Positions 23,880 to 31,562 of a stretch of 33,872 nt of DNA are shown piece after piece (positions within the stretch are counted from its first letter, which is position 1; each line of letters starts with the position of its first letter). Origin of the DNA: Clostridia bacterium (GTDB lineage: Bacteria; Bacillota; Clostridia; Oscillospirales; Acutalibacteraceae). The position numbers and the translations under genes were made by a program. Location of the stretch: NCBI GenBank assembly GCA_017554405.1, contig JAFZIK010000063.1:1-33872 (forward strand). The letters are read 5' to 3'. The notes below the pieces were generated by a model. It worked only from the letters and a program-made list of their open reading frames with translations, did not search any database and was not told the DNA's origin.

Positions 23880-25886
23880 TCATTCCGCTTTTGCTTTTTC
23901 TATGACCTTCTGCATTATTGCCGCCGGAACTTCCTCATAGCGGGCAAACTCGGTGGTAAAGGTCGCGGTGCCCTGCGAGATAGCGCGCATGGCGGTTGAG
24001 AAATCGCTCATTTCGGCTATCGGCACTTCGGCTGTTACTTCCTGCTGATTGTTTTCCTTCGGGTCAATGCCGATAATTCTGCCGCGGCGCTTGTTGATAT
24101 CGCCCATAACGTCGCCCACGATATCGCCGGGGGCAAGGACCTTTAAGGTGTAGATCGGTTCAAGCAATACGGGAGACGCGTTTGAGATACCCTCCTTGAA
24201 CGCTATCGAAGCGGCGGTCTTGAACGCCATTTCCGAAGAGTCGACCGGGTGATACGAACCGTCGTAAAGCGTTGCCTTGATACCGACCATCTTGTAACCC
24301 GCTAAAACGCCGGTCTGGGCGCTGTCACGCAGACCCTTTTCAACGGCGGGGAAGAAGTTCTTGGGCACGGCGCCGCCGAATACCTTTTCTTCGAATACGA
24401 GATCGTCGCTGTCACAGGGTTCAAACTCTATCCAAACGTCACCGAACTGGCCGTGACCGCCGGACTGCTTCTTGTGCCTGCCCTGCGCCTTTACCGACTT
24501 TTTGATGGTCTCTCTGTAAGCGATCTTGGGCTCCTGGAGCTTGGCTTCGCAGCCGAACTTGGAACTTAATTTTGATAAAACTATATCGGTGTGCTGTTCG
24601 CCGAGGGTAACGATTATCTGCTCGTGGGTCTCGGGGTCGTTATACACCTCAAACGAGGGATCCTCTTCGCATATGCGGACAAGGCCGGAGCTGATCTTTT
24701 CTTCATCGCCCTTCTTGACCGGATAAATAGCGGCTTTAAGGGAGGGCTTCGGGAACTCTACGGCTTTTGCCTCTACCTTGCCCGATGCCGAAAGGGTATC
24801 GCCGGTAACGGTATCCGAAAGCTTTGAAACGCATCCGATATCGCCGAACGGGATCTTCGGAGCATCCTCCTGCTTGCCGGCTTTGAGCCACATTACCTTT
24901 GCTATGCGCTCCTCATCGCCGGTGCGGTTGTTCTTAAGGCGCATATCGCCCTTTATCTCGCCGCCTAAAACCTTGAAATACGAAAGCTTGCCAACGAACG
25001 GGTCGGCTATGGTCTTGAACACGAGAGCGCTGTTTTCGCTCTGCGCCTCGTTTGCCTCCGCGGCGGAGGGGAAGACCTTGAGTATACCGTCGATAAGGAA
25101 CTGGATCGCCTCGCCGGTCTGCTGAACGCCGCAGTAAACGGGGCATATATCGCCCGAGCGAACGCCGGCGGCAAGACCGTTCACCATTTCATCGTGTGTG
25201 AACGCTTCGCCCTCGAAGAATTTTTCCATAAGGGTCTCATCGGCGGAAGCAATGGCTTCAAGAAGCATGTTGCGCATATTATCTATATCCGCGCTTGAAG
25301 GCATATCGCATTTTGTCGCCTTGGTGCCGTCAAACGAATACGCCTCGTTTTCAATAAGGTTAACGTAGCATTTTACCGCGTCCTCAACAACGTAGGGAAC
25401 TATAACCGGGCATACTACCGAGCCGTAAAGACCGACGAGGTCGGATACAACGCGGTAAAAATGCGCGTGTGATGAATCGAGCTTGCCTATAAAGAAGGCG
25501 ATCGACTTTTTAGCGGCGCGCGCCTTTTCGTAGCACTGCTTCGCGCCTACCGTTATTCCCGATTTGCCCGATATCGCTATGATCGCGCAATCGGCGGCGG
25601 TGAGCGCCTCGCTTATGCCCGAGGCAAAATCAAAAAGTCCCGGGGCGTCTATAAGATTTATTTTCTGACCGGCGGTCTCAAGAGCGTAAACCGCGGTCGA
25701 AACCGAACAGCCGCGTTTTTTCTCCTGCGGGTCAAAGTCGAGAATGGCTGTTCCGTCGGCGGTTTTGCCGATCCTGTCCGCCTCGCCGCAGCAATAGATT
25801 ATTGAATCGGCAAGCGTGGTCTTGCCGGCGGCGGAATGGCCTAAAAAGGCGATATTTTTAATTTTTTCCGATTCGTAAACTTTCAA
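23880..25886 (-). CDS. Elongation factor G-like GTPase
   Basis: A 668-residue translation-factor GTPase with the domain order of EF-G, closest to the divergent EF-G-like/EF-G2 group rather than the main FusA. The P-loop is GHSAAGKT (residues 16-23), G3 is DAPG (80-83; DTPG in FusA), and G4 is GKLD (134-137) where NKxD is usual. The C-terminal half holds the family segments YRETIKKSVKAQGRHKKQSG and IKATLYDGSYHPVDSSEMAF. I start at TTG 25886, 9 bases after AAGGAG; the TTG at 25895 abuts that site. A role in ribosome function is inferred, and members of this group can lack full translocase activity. Confidence 0.82.
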   Translation of the reverse strand: MKVYESEKIKNIAFLGHSAAGKTTLADSIIYCCGEADRIGKTADGTAILDFDPQEKKRGCSVSTAVYALETAGQKINLIDAPGLFDFASGISEALTAADCAIIAISGKSGITVGAKQCYEKARAAKKSIAFFIGKLDSSHAHFYRVVSDLVGLYGSVVCPVIVPYVVEDAVKCYVNLIENEAYSFDGTKATKCDMPSSADIDNMRNMLLEAIASADETLMEKFFEGEAFTHDEMVNGLAAGVRSGDICPVYCGVQQTGEAIQFLIDGILKVFPSAAEANEAQSENSALVFKTIADPFVGKLSYFKVLGGEIKGDMRLKNNRTGDEERIAKVMWLKAGKQEDAPKIPFGDIGCVSKLSDTVTGDTLSASGKVEAKAVEFPKPSLKAAIYPVKKGDEEKISSGLVRICEEDPSFEVYNDPETHEQIIVTLGEQHTDIVLSKLSSKFGCEAKLQEPKIAYRETIKKSVKAQGRHKKQSGGHGQFGDVWIEFEPCDSDDLVFEEKVFGGAVPKNFFPAVEKGLRDSAQTGVLAGYKMVGIKATLYDGSYHPVDSSEMAFKTAASIAFKEGISNASPVLLEPIYTLKVLAPGDIVGDVMGDINKRRGRIIGIDPKENNQQEVTAEVPIAEMSDFSTAMRAISQGTATFTTEFARYEEVPAAIMQKVIEKAKAE

Positions 25887-25945
25887 TACAAGCAACTCCT
25901 TATTATATGTTTGGCGGGACCCCGCCGAGTATTAGCGACAATAAG

Positions 25946-25974
25946 AGTATAGCATATACTTTATGCAATTACAA
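25946..25974 (-). promoter_or_regulatory. Promoter of the EF-G-like gene
   Basis: On the minus strand TTGTAA (25969-25974) and TATACT (25946-25951) are 17 bases apart. The leader holds a compact dyad GGCGGG-AC-CCCGCC at 25913-25926. Confidence 0.68.
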
Positions 25975-26089
25975 CTGAAATTTTTAAATTACCGGATTAA
26001 AATTGTCGATTTGTAACAATGCTAAAAAAACCAAAAAAAATTTGCTGAAATAGTAACAAATCTGAAAACATTTGTAACTGAATTGTTGC

Positions 26090-26117
26090 TTACTTTATGC
26101 CGTTTTTTCAGTATAAT
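26090..26117 (+). promoter_or_regulatory. Promoter of the exported protein gene
   Basis: A perfect TATAAT (26112-26117) with a weak TTACTT (26090-26095) 16 bases upstream. The A/T-rich DNA at 25980-26089 repeats GTAACAA/TTGTAAC words but holds no gene. Confidence 0.5.
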
Positions 26118-26149
26118 GAAATATAGAAATTATTAAGGGAGGCGCCGAT

Positions 26150-26722
26150 ATGAAAAAGAAGATATTTATACTCGCCGCCTCGCTTTGCGCGCTTATAGTT
26201 TTCGCCTGCGCGTTTGCCGCGCCTTCGGCGGAAGTTAAGGCGGCGCCCGCCGCGGAAGAGAATACCGCTCTTGCCGCCCGTTTCCAGAATATGCTCAACC
26301 GCAACTACGTTTATAACGCAGATTTTGAGGACCTTGACGTTATAACCGAAAACTCCGTTCTGGCGCTTCTCGATCGCCGCGATACCGATGAGCCCGAGTA
26401 TATTTCGGAGGCGGTAGTCACCGGGTTTATAAAGGATATGTACGGTATCGAGATAACCGATATCACCCAGGATGAAAGCATTTATAAAGAGGGATACGTT
26501 TATATCGTTCCCCGCGGCTTTACAAGCTACGTAAGCACGGTAAAGGATATCGCCGGGAATGAGGACGGCAGCTTTACCGTTACCTCTTCGGTCACGGTGG
26601 ACCCGCATGATTCCGAGGCGTTCGTTACCGAGGCAAAGACCCTCTTTGTGCCGAACGAAAAATCGGCTTTCGGATATAATATAATCTATTCCGATCTGAA
26701 GCTCCCGGCAAGTGATATTTAA
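26150..26722 (+). CDS. Secreted protein of unknown function
   Basis: The 190-residue protein starts with a typical signal peptide: KKK, a hydrophobic core IFILAASLCALIVFACAFA, and a likely signal peptidase I site near APSA. A lipoprotein site at the internal Cys is less likely because Phe sits at position -2. The mature part is acidic, predicted mixed alpha/beta, with VYNADFEDLDVITENSVLAL and FTVTSSVTVDPHDSEAFVTE; I recognise no domain. GGGAGGCG lies before ATG 26150. It has its own promoter and terminator. Confidence 0.75.
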   Translation: MKKKIFILAASLCALIVFACAFAAPSAEVKAAPAAEENTALAARFQNMLNRNYVYNADFEDLDVITENSVLALLDRRDTDEPEYISEAVVTGFIKDMYGIEITDITQDESIYKEGYVYIVPRGFTSYVSTVKDIAGNEDGSFTVTSSVTVDPHDSEAFVTEAKTLFVPNEKSAFGYNIIYSDLKLPASDI

Positions 26723-26731
26723 TAAGCGATA

Positions 26732-26768
26732 AAGCGGCGCTTCTTAGCGCCGCTTTTTTTATTTTTTT
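26732..26768 (+). terminator. Terminator of the exported protein gene
   Basis: AAGCGGCGC-TTCTTA-GCGCCGCTT is a perfect 9-bp stem followed by TTTTTATTTTTTTT. Confidence 0.93.
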
Positions 26769-26770
26769 TC

Positions 26771-26799
26771 TTGACAAAATAAGCCTTAACTTATATAAT
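26771..26799 (+). promoter_or_regulatory. Consensus promoter of the tRNA pair
   Basis: Perfect TTGACA (26771-26776), 17-base spacer, perfect TATAAT (26794-26799), 21 bases before the first tRNA. Confidence 0.92.
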
Positions 26800-26820
26800 A
26801 TGTAGGTCGCCCGCTAAAAC

Positions 26821-26897
26821 GGCTGTATAGCTCAGTTGGCTAGAGCATTCGGTTCATACCCGGAGTGTCACTGGTTCGAGTCCAGTTACAGCCACCA
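26821..26897 (+). tRNA. tRNA-Met (CAT), elongator
   Basis: A 77-base gene with encoded CCA. The acceptor stem GGCTGTA/TACAGCC is fully paired, the anticodon loop is TTCATAC, and the T arm is ACTGG/CCAGT. The fully paired acceptor end and the TTCGG/CCGGA stem separate it from the initiator at 2659; a lysidine-type tRNA-Ile is less likely from the anticodon arm. Confidence 0.93.
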
Positions 26898-26899
26898 TC

Positions 26900-26975
26900 G
26901 GCCCGGTGGTCAAGTGGCCTAAGACACCGCCCTTTCACGGCGGTAACACGAGTTCGAATCTCGTCCGGGTCACCA
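26900..26975 (+). tRNA. tRNA-Glu (TTC)
   Basis: A 76-base gene with encoded CCA. The acceptor is GGCCCGG/CCGGGTC, the anticodon stem CCGCC/GGCGG around CTTTCAC, and the T arm ACGAG/CTCGT. Two bases separate it from tRNA-Met, so both come from one transcript. Confidence 0.95.
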
Positions 26976-26978
26976 AGA

Positions 26979-27014
26979 AAAAAGTGCCTTTTGCTTACCA
27001 AAAGGCACTTTTTT
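26979..27014 (+). terminator. Terminator of the tRNA pair
   Basis: AAAGTGCCTTTTG and CAAAAGGCACTTT pair perfectly over 13 bp around a 5-base loop, flanked by A and T tracts. Confidence 0.93.
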
Positions 27015-27016
27015 CA

Positions 27017-27236
27017 ATGATATCCGTTCCTTGTCGGAACGGGTGATATACCCTGCGGGTATGATATCCGCTAACGCGGATGAAATACTTTATGTATTCC
27101 TCGCCAAAGGCGAGATATACATAAAGCATGAAGGAACGGATATCATATCATATTTGCGTAGGCAAATATATCATGCCGCGTTTACGCGGTATATCATGCG
27201 GCGAAGCCGTATATCATTTCGGAATATTATTTTCAA
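27017..27236. repeat. Mosaic of short hairpins joined by ATATCAT/GATAT
   Basis: At least eight small dyads follow each other, for example CCGTTCC/GGAACGG, ATACCC/GGGTAT, ATCCGC/GCGGAT, CTCGCC/GGCGAG, ATATTTGC/GCAAATAT, CCGCG/CGCGG and CGGC/GCCG, each bounded by ATATCAT or GATAT. A longer inverted repeat, 27017-27032 with 27131-27146 (16 of 16 bases), encloses the first half. It resembles the dispersed hairpin mosaics of clostridial intergenic DNA. The open frame at 27031-27285 is a by-product. I see no gene between 27015 and 27398. Confidence 0.75.
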
Positions 27237-27284
27237 GCCCGGGTGCGTGCCGGCGTTAATAAGCGATTGTCAACAAAAACAATA

Positions 27285-27328
27285 AAATGTAAAAAATTTT
27301 TTAAAAAACACTTGACAAGTTTACATTT
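27285..27328. promoter_or_regulatory. Possible operator for the HTH-dynamin operon
   Basis: AAATGTAAA (27285-27293) and TTTACATTT (27320-27328) form a perfect 9-bp inverted repeat that flanks the -35 element, and the -35 itself sits in the dyad ACTTG-A-CAAGT (27310-27320). Such symmetry fits a dimeric HTH regulator, perhaps the fusion protein itself; this is inferred. Confidence 0.45.
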
Positions 27329-27340
27329 GTGTGTTATAAT
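27312..27340 (+). promoter_or_regulatory. Consensus promoter of the HTH-dynamin operon
   Basis: Perfect TTGACA (27312-27317) and perfect TATAAT (27335-27340) with a 17-base spacer, about 60 bases before the small gene. Confidence 0.88.
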
Positions 27341-27398
27341 TATCCCGCAAGCAGGGGAGGGACCTGAAAAAAGAATCCGGAGGATAGTGAAAACTGTG

Positions 27399-27578
27399 AT
27401 GGACTTTAATACTGATACTTTCTGCAAAAGCGAATTTGGAGAAAAATATCTGAAGGTGGTGAAAACTATGATGAACTTTGATCTTCATTCTATCTACGAA
27501 AGCGGATTTGGCGAAGAATATGAGAGGCAGATGGAAGCAGAGGAAGAAAACGGCCTCGATTACGACGACTACGTATAA
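27399..27578 (+). CDS. Small acidic protein with an internal duplication
   Basis: A 59-residue product I do not recognise, first in the operon with the HTH-dynamin gene (24-base gap). It contains two related units: MDFNTDTFCKSEFGEKYLK and MNFDLHSIYESGFGEEYERQ, each preceded by Val-Lys-Thr when read from the upstream GTG 27387. The C-terminus is strongly acidic (MEAEEENGLDYDDYV). The start is ambiguous: GGAGG at 27379-27383 is 3 bases from GTG 27387 and 15 from ATG 27399, and a second ribosome-site-like GAAGGTGGTG precedes ATG 27468. The duplication is 72 bases long and covers the start region itself. It could be a partner or regulator of the GTPase; this is inference. Confidence 0.6.
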   Translation: MDFNTDTFCKSEFGEKYLKVVKTMMNFDLHSIYESGFGEEYERQMEAEEENGLDYDDYV

Positions 27579-27602
27579 ATTCGACTTTGGAGGTTTATTT
27601 AT

Positions 27603-29861
27603 ATGAACGATTTTAATCCCGTTAAAAAAACGTTGGAGATTATAGGAACAACAAAGGAAAAGCTTGCAAAAGCATTGGGTATTACCCGTCAGACGCTTGA
27701 CAACTATGAAAAAGACCCGTCAAAAATACCGTATTCCGTTATAATGATAATGACAGAGCTTACGGGATGCTCGCCGGAGGTGCTTATGGGCGGCGGGGCG
27801 AAAAGTCCGCAAGGTCCGTCGCCCACGGAGTATCATTCAAAAGCGACCGCAACAGGCAACGCTATTTGCGCCGGATTGGCAACGCTTAATGATTCTCTTG
27901 ACCGAATCGACGGAGCCGACGATAAAATATTTACCGCGGAACGCACCGCCGCAAAAGAGGAGATCGCAAATCTGATCTATGCGATCAAAAAATCGAATAA
28001 TAAGCCGGTCGTGTGTTGCTTCGGTGAAAGCGATTCCGGAAAATCCTCTTTGCTGAATTTCCTTATCGGAGAAAAAATAATCCCCGCCCGTTACTGTCCC
28101 GTGACTTCGGTGCCTACGGTTATACATCATATTGAGGATAAGCCGGATTATCTTGCGGCTGCCGAAGACAGCATCGTTTTCGGCAGGAAACTTAACAAAA
28201 ACAGGCGGCCTGACGCCGAAGAGCCGTTTACTCATCTGAAATATGATATTTCGAAATATCAAGACGTAAAGGATCATATTATCCGTGAAGGTGATCATGA
28301 ATCGATATTGAAGGCGTATGCAACGAGGGACGGGGCATATTACAATAACGCCGATTTTAATTACATTATCGACGAGGTGCACATTTACTTAAACAACGAG
28401 ATCCTTAAGGAAATAACCCTTGTAGATATTCCGGGATTCAATACGGGCGTAGAATCGGACGACGTAGGGCTTACAATGAATATGTCGGCGTTTGATATAG
28501 TGCTTTATTTAAGCCCGGCAATTTCGTTTATGCGTCCGGAGGATATAGCCGCTCTGCAGCAGATCCTGCGTGCCAAAAGCCCCGTCGGCGCCAACGGCGA
28601 AGAAATAATACCCGTATTCGTTCTTGCAACACACGCAAATGCCGTAGGCGATCCCGAAGAGATCCGCGGGATATGCGAAAACGGTTATAACAGAGTTGTT
28701 GAAGGGATGTCCGATACCGATAAGCAACGCCTTATGATAGGCGAAGACGGCAGTATCCTGCGTGACTGTTTTATCGGAATGGATATATTCAATAAAAAAC
28801 TGACCGAAGGTTTTAACGATAAATTCATAAAATGTCTTGAAGCCGTTAGGGAGTATAAAAACGCCTGTTTTAAAAAGCATTTTCACGGGGTATTTGAAGC
28901 TTTGCGCGAAAAATACCAAAGCAAGGCGGATAATATCGAGGGTCCTATTACCAAAGAAGAACACGATGAATCGATCAAAACGCTTGAGAAAAAGCATAAA
29001 CAGATGAAAAAGGAAGTCGAGTCAAAAATAGACTCGCTGCGCGACAAAAATTGCAAACTATACGAGGAAGAGTGCGAGAAAATACTGGATGTTGACAACC
29101 TTCTTAAACTCATCGATAAAAAGGGAATTAAAAACAATAAAAAAGACCGGCAGGATTTTGCAAATTATATCAACAACAGAATCAATAATGTTCTGACCGG
29201 GGTTTTGGAGTTTTCGAGCAAAGAATTCAACGAAACGCTGGATACCGAGTTGGCTTCCATCAAAAAGGCGGATAACATCGCCGGATTTAACGTGAGCATG
29301 GCTTCGTTTGATGCAAGATCCGTATTCGTTTCTGGGCTTACCGGTGTTTCGACCTTCGGCGCGCTTGCGGCGTGGTCATCGGCGGTGGCGGCAGGAAGCA
29401 ATTTAGGCGGCTATATACTTTTGGCAAAAGTTGTTTCCGCGCTTTCTTCAATAGGGATCTCTCTTGGCGGAACAGCCACCGTTGCAACCGCTATTTCCGC
29501 GATCGGCGGTCCGGTCACGTTGGGAATAGGTCTTTCGGTGATCACCGCAGTTTCGGCATTCGGCATAATGGGCGGGACGTGGAAAAAGAGTTTTGCCAAG
29601 AAACTAAACGAAGCCTTCTCAAAAAATGATGTTATCGGGAAAGGCAAAGAATGTATTGAAAAATACTGGTCCGATACCAGGCAGGCTTATGAGCGCTGTG
29701 AGGCTCAACTCTTTAAAGCGGCAATCGAGTTCATAAATGCAAAATATGAGCAATCGGAACTTAACGGTGAAAATGCCGTAAAGCTTAACATTCTGCTGAA
29801 AATGATGTATGGCACGCTTAATAATTATTATGCCGACAGCGCCGATAAACTTATGCGGTAG
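27603..29861 (+). CDS. HTH domain fused to a dynamin-like GTPase with membrane segment
   Basis: The 752-residue protein joins an N-terminal XRE/Cro-like HTH (residues 6-60, containing KLAKALGITRQTLDNYEKDP) to a large GTPase. P-loop GESDSGKS is at 141-148, the G2 region CPVTSVPTVI at 165-174, G3 DIPG at 275-278, and the G4 region is the atypical ATHAN (342-346). A charged helical or coiled-coil stalk covers about 445-500, a Gly/Ala-rich hydrophobic stretch about 575-658 probably enters or crosses the membrane, and a helical tail returns after it. This matches bacterial dynamin-like proteins, which remodel membranes and in some cases protect against phage lysis. The HTH fusion is unusual. ATG 27603 follows GGAGG by 10 bases. 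Confidence 0.82.
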   Translation: MNDFNPVKKTLEIIGTTKEKLAKALGITRQTLDNYEKDPSKIPYSVIMIMTELTGCSPEVLMGGGAKSPQGPSPTEYHSKATATGNAICAGLATLNDSLDRIDGADDKIFTAERTAAKEEIANLIYAIKKSNNKPVVCCFGESDSGKSSLLNFLIGEKIIPARYCPVTSVPTVIHHIEDKPDYLAAAEDSIVFGRKLNKNRRPDAEEPFTHLKYDISKYQDVKDHIIREGDHESILKAYATRDGAYYNNADFNYIIDEVHIYLNNEILKEITLVDIPGFNTGVESDDVGLTMNMSAFDIVLYLSPAISFMRPEDIAALQQILRAKSPVGANGEEIIPVFVLATHANAVGDPEEIRGICENGYNRVVEGMSDTDKQRLMIGEDGSILRDCFIGMDIFNKKLTEGFNDKFIKCLEAVREYKNACFKKHFHGVFEALREKYQSKADNIEGPITKEEHDESIKTLEKKHKQMKKEVESKIDSLRDKNCKLYEEECEKILDVDNLLKLIDKKGIKNNKKDRQDFANYINNRINNVLTGVLEFSSKEFNETLDTELASIKKADNIAGFNVSMASFDARSVFVSGLTGVSTFGALAAWSSAVAAGSNLGGYILLAKVVSALSSIGISLGGTATVATAISAIGGPVTLGIGLSVITAVSAFGIMGGTWKKSFAKKLNEAFSKNDVIGKGKECIEKYWSDTRQAYERCEAQLFKAAIEFINAKYEQSELNGENAVKLNILLKMMYGTLNNYYADSADKLMR

Positions 29862-29931
29862 GACCTGCAAAAACGTATGTTATCGTGCTGTGAATATCCG
29901 TAAATCAATAACGGATACAAATCAATAACAG

Positions 29932-29958
29932 TGCGCCGGCGTCTGCCGTGCCGGCGCA
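29932..29958 (+). terminator. Possible terminator hairpin after the dynamin-like gene
   Basis: TGCGCCGGC and GCCGGCGCA form a perfect 9-bp stem with a 9-base loop, but only TTA follows. An upstream dyad ATCCGT/ACGGAT lies at 29896-29916. Confidence 0.45.
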
Positions 29959-29985
29959 TTACCGATATGCGATTCGCGCAAACCG

Positions 29986-30015
29986 AAAGCCCCAGGCATT
30001 CGCCCGGGGTTTTCA
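29986..30015. terminator. Bidirectional terminator next to the holin gene
   Basis: CCCCAGG and CCCGGGG pair with one mismatch around CATTCG, followed by TTTTC on the plus strand and CTTTC on the minus strand. It lies 5 bases beyond the holin stop codon. Confidence 0.65.
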
Positions 30016-30020
30016 GTTTG

Positions 30021-30446
30021 TTATTGATCTTTTGCTTTTTCGCTTTTCATAACGTCGATCGCGCGCATAAGCGGCGCCGGGAGAGGCACCCCCATAAGCG
30101 CGGCGTTCTCGGTTATGCTTATCGCCTCATTGGTAATAAAGGCGATGATCACCCCGTTGGCGACAAAATCAAGTCCCGTTACCATATCGAGGCGGAAGGA
30201 AAGAAGCACGATTATCAACATTATGCCTTTGCGGACTATCCCTTTGAATCCTGCGTAGGACTGAAGCGCGCCGTTTTCGCTCTTGGGGCTTTTTTTGAAG
30301 ACCCCGGCAAGCAGAAGCCCGCTTATGTAGTCCGCCGCCATGAATATTAAAAGCGTTGTCATAGCGCCGTTCCAGCCGCCCGTTATTTTAACTATCAGTG
30401 CGCCCGCCGTTCCCGCGGCGGCGCTTAATATATCTTTAAACCTCAT
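30021..30446 (-). CDS. Phage-type holin (toxin-secretion/lysis holin family)
   Basis: A 141-residue membrane protein of the phage holin family found in clostridial phages and toxin loci (TIGR01593, TcdE-like). It has three or four membrane segments, with the family's ADYISGLLLAGVFKKSPKSE and FKGIVRKGIMLIIVLLSFRL segments and a charged C-terminus. Holins form membrane lesions that release the partner endolysin. GGAG lies 8 bases before ATG 30446. The gene is 13 bases downstream of an amidase gene, a classic lysis pair, but no other phage gene is nearby. Confidence 0.88.
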   Translation of the reverse strand: MRFKDILSAAAGTAGALIVKITGGWNGAMTTLLIFMAADYISGLLLAGVFKKSPKSENGALQSYAGFKGIVRKGIMLIIVLLSFRLDMVTGLDFVANGVIIAFITNEAISITENAALMGVPLPAPLMRAIDVMKSEKAKDQ

Positions 30447-30459
30447 AATTTTTTCTCCG

Positions 30460-31440
30460 TTATTTAAAGTATACGCGAATGGCGTCTATCTCATTGCCGA
30501 AGTTTCCCGCGTAGCCGTTCCTGCTATCGGAAGTATTATAACCGGTTACCGTCGGCAGCCACCTGCCGCTTTTCTTTTCGTGCGCTTCGTAACAAAGCGT
30601 TTTTCCGGTATCGGTATAAAACGCTACGGCGTCTATCGGTTGATTGTAGTTGCCGGCGTAGTCCTCACGGTTTTTAACCTCGGGCAGCCAGCGCGCCTTT
30701 TGCGTTTTGGTGCCCTTTATATGCACCTTATAATATATGTTGCCGCGCGTAAGATTTGCGCGAACGCAGCATATCGCGTTTTTAAAATTGCCCGCGTGAT
30801 CCTTTTTGCCCTCAACGTCCGGCAGCCACCGCGCCTTTACGTCCTCCCAGACCTGGTATATTACCTCTAACGGTTCGCTTTCTTTCTTTTTAAGCTCTAA
30901 AAACTCAATAAGTCCTTCGGCAACGGCGCGGGCGTAGCCGCGTTTGCCGATATTTGAGGTAATGATCTTATAATCAAAGGTGCCGTCCATAAACCCGCCC
31001 TCGCAGAGCACGGCGGGTATTTTGTTCTGATTGATTATCTGAAAATTAGCGCGCTTTATGCCCCTGCCCTTAAGACCGGTATACATAACAAGACGATCGT
31101 AAATATCCTTTGCCAGGCGTTCATCCGCCGCGGTGGGGGACCGGTCGGTGTAAACCTCAACGCCGGTGGCGCTGTTCCAGGAGCCGGTGTATGCGTTGTG
31201 GTGGATCGATACGAACGCCGATACCCCCGCGTTAATATAGCGATCAACACGCTGTGAAAGCGGCTCGTCGGTATAACCCTCGTCTTTATCGGTGCGGATT
31301 ATCTCGCAATCGTAACTGCTTAAAATATCTGTTATGATATCGCATACGTCGTCGTTTAAGGACCACTCCTTTATGCCGTCCGGCGTTTGTTTGCCGGCGG
31401 TATAAAGCCCGTGACCGGCGTCAAGCCCTATTTTTTTCAT
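30460..31440 (-). CDS. N-acetylmuramoyl-L-alanine amidase with three C-terminal repeats
   Basis: The 326-residue endolysin-like enzyme begins directly with an Amidase_3 domain (residues 1-182) and has no signal peptide, as expected if it depends on a holin. Zinc and catalytic residues are visible: H10 in LDAGHG, E25, H80 or H81 in SIHHNA, and E147 in LCEGGFMD. Residues 197-326 contain three related units, each with an RWLP-x-V segment followed by AGN(F/Y) and an Ile-(Asp)-Ala stretch, probably a wall-binding module. A strong GGGAGGGC ribosome binding site precedes ATG 31440. It is cotranscribed with the holin gene. Confidence 0.9.
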   Translation of the reverse strand: MKKIGLDAGHGLYTAGKQTPDGIKEWSLNDDVCDIITDILSSYDCEIIRTDKDEGYTDEPLSQRVDRYINAGVSAFVSIHHNAYTGSWNSATGVEVYTDRSPTAADERLAKDIYDRLVMYTGLKGRGIKRANFQIINQNKIPAVLCEGGFMDGTFDYKIITSNIGKRGYARAVAEGLIEFLELKKKESEPLEVIYQVWEDVKARWLPDVEGKKDHAGNFKNAICCVRANLTRGNIYYKVHIKGTKTQKARWLPEVKNREDYAGNYNQPIDAVAFYTDTGKTLCYEAHEKKSGRWLPTVTGYNTSDSRNGYAGNFGNEIDAIRVYFK

Positions 31441-31562
31441 AATTTGCCCTCCCGTTAAAAATATGAGGCGCGGAGCTTTTCCTATTCCGCGAACACATAT
31501 TTTTTTATTGCACAGCCGGGAGAAAGATTAAAGCCGGAATCCGCGCCATGCAAGGACATTTC

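Noticed and set aside
27017-27236. CRISPR array
   Set aside because: The recurring linker is only about 7 bases and the intervening units are hairpins of unequal length rather than spacers; no cas gene is nearby.
27031-27285. Open frame of 84 codons across the hairpin mosaic
   Set aside because: It is made of the short palindromes read through, has no ribosome binding site, and shows no protein-like pattern.
30021-31440. Prophage
   Set aside because: Only holin and amidase are present. The flanks are an HTH-dynamin gene and rny, with no structural, packaging or integration genes in the window.
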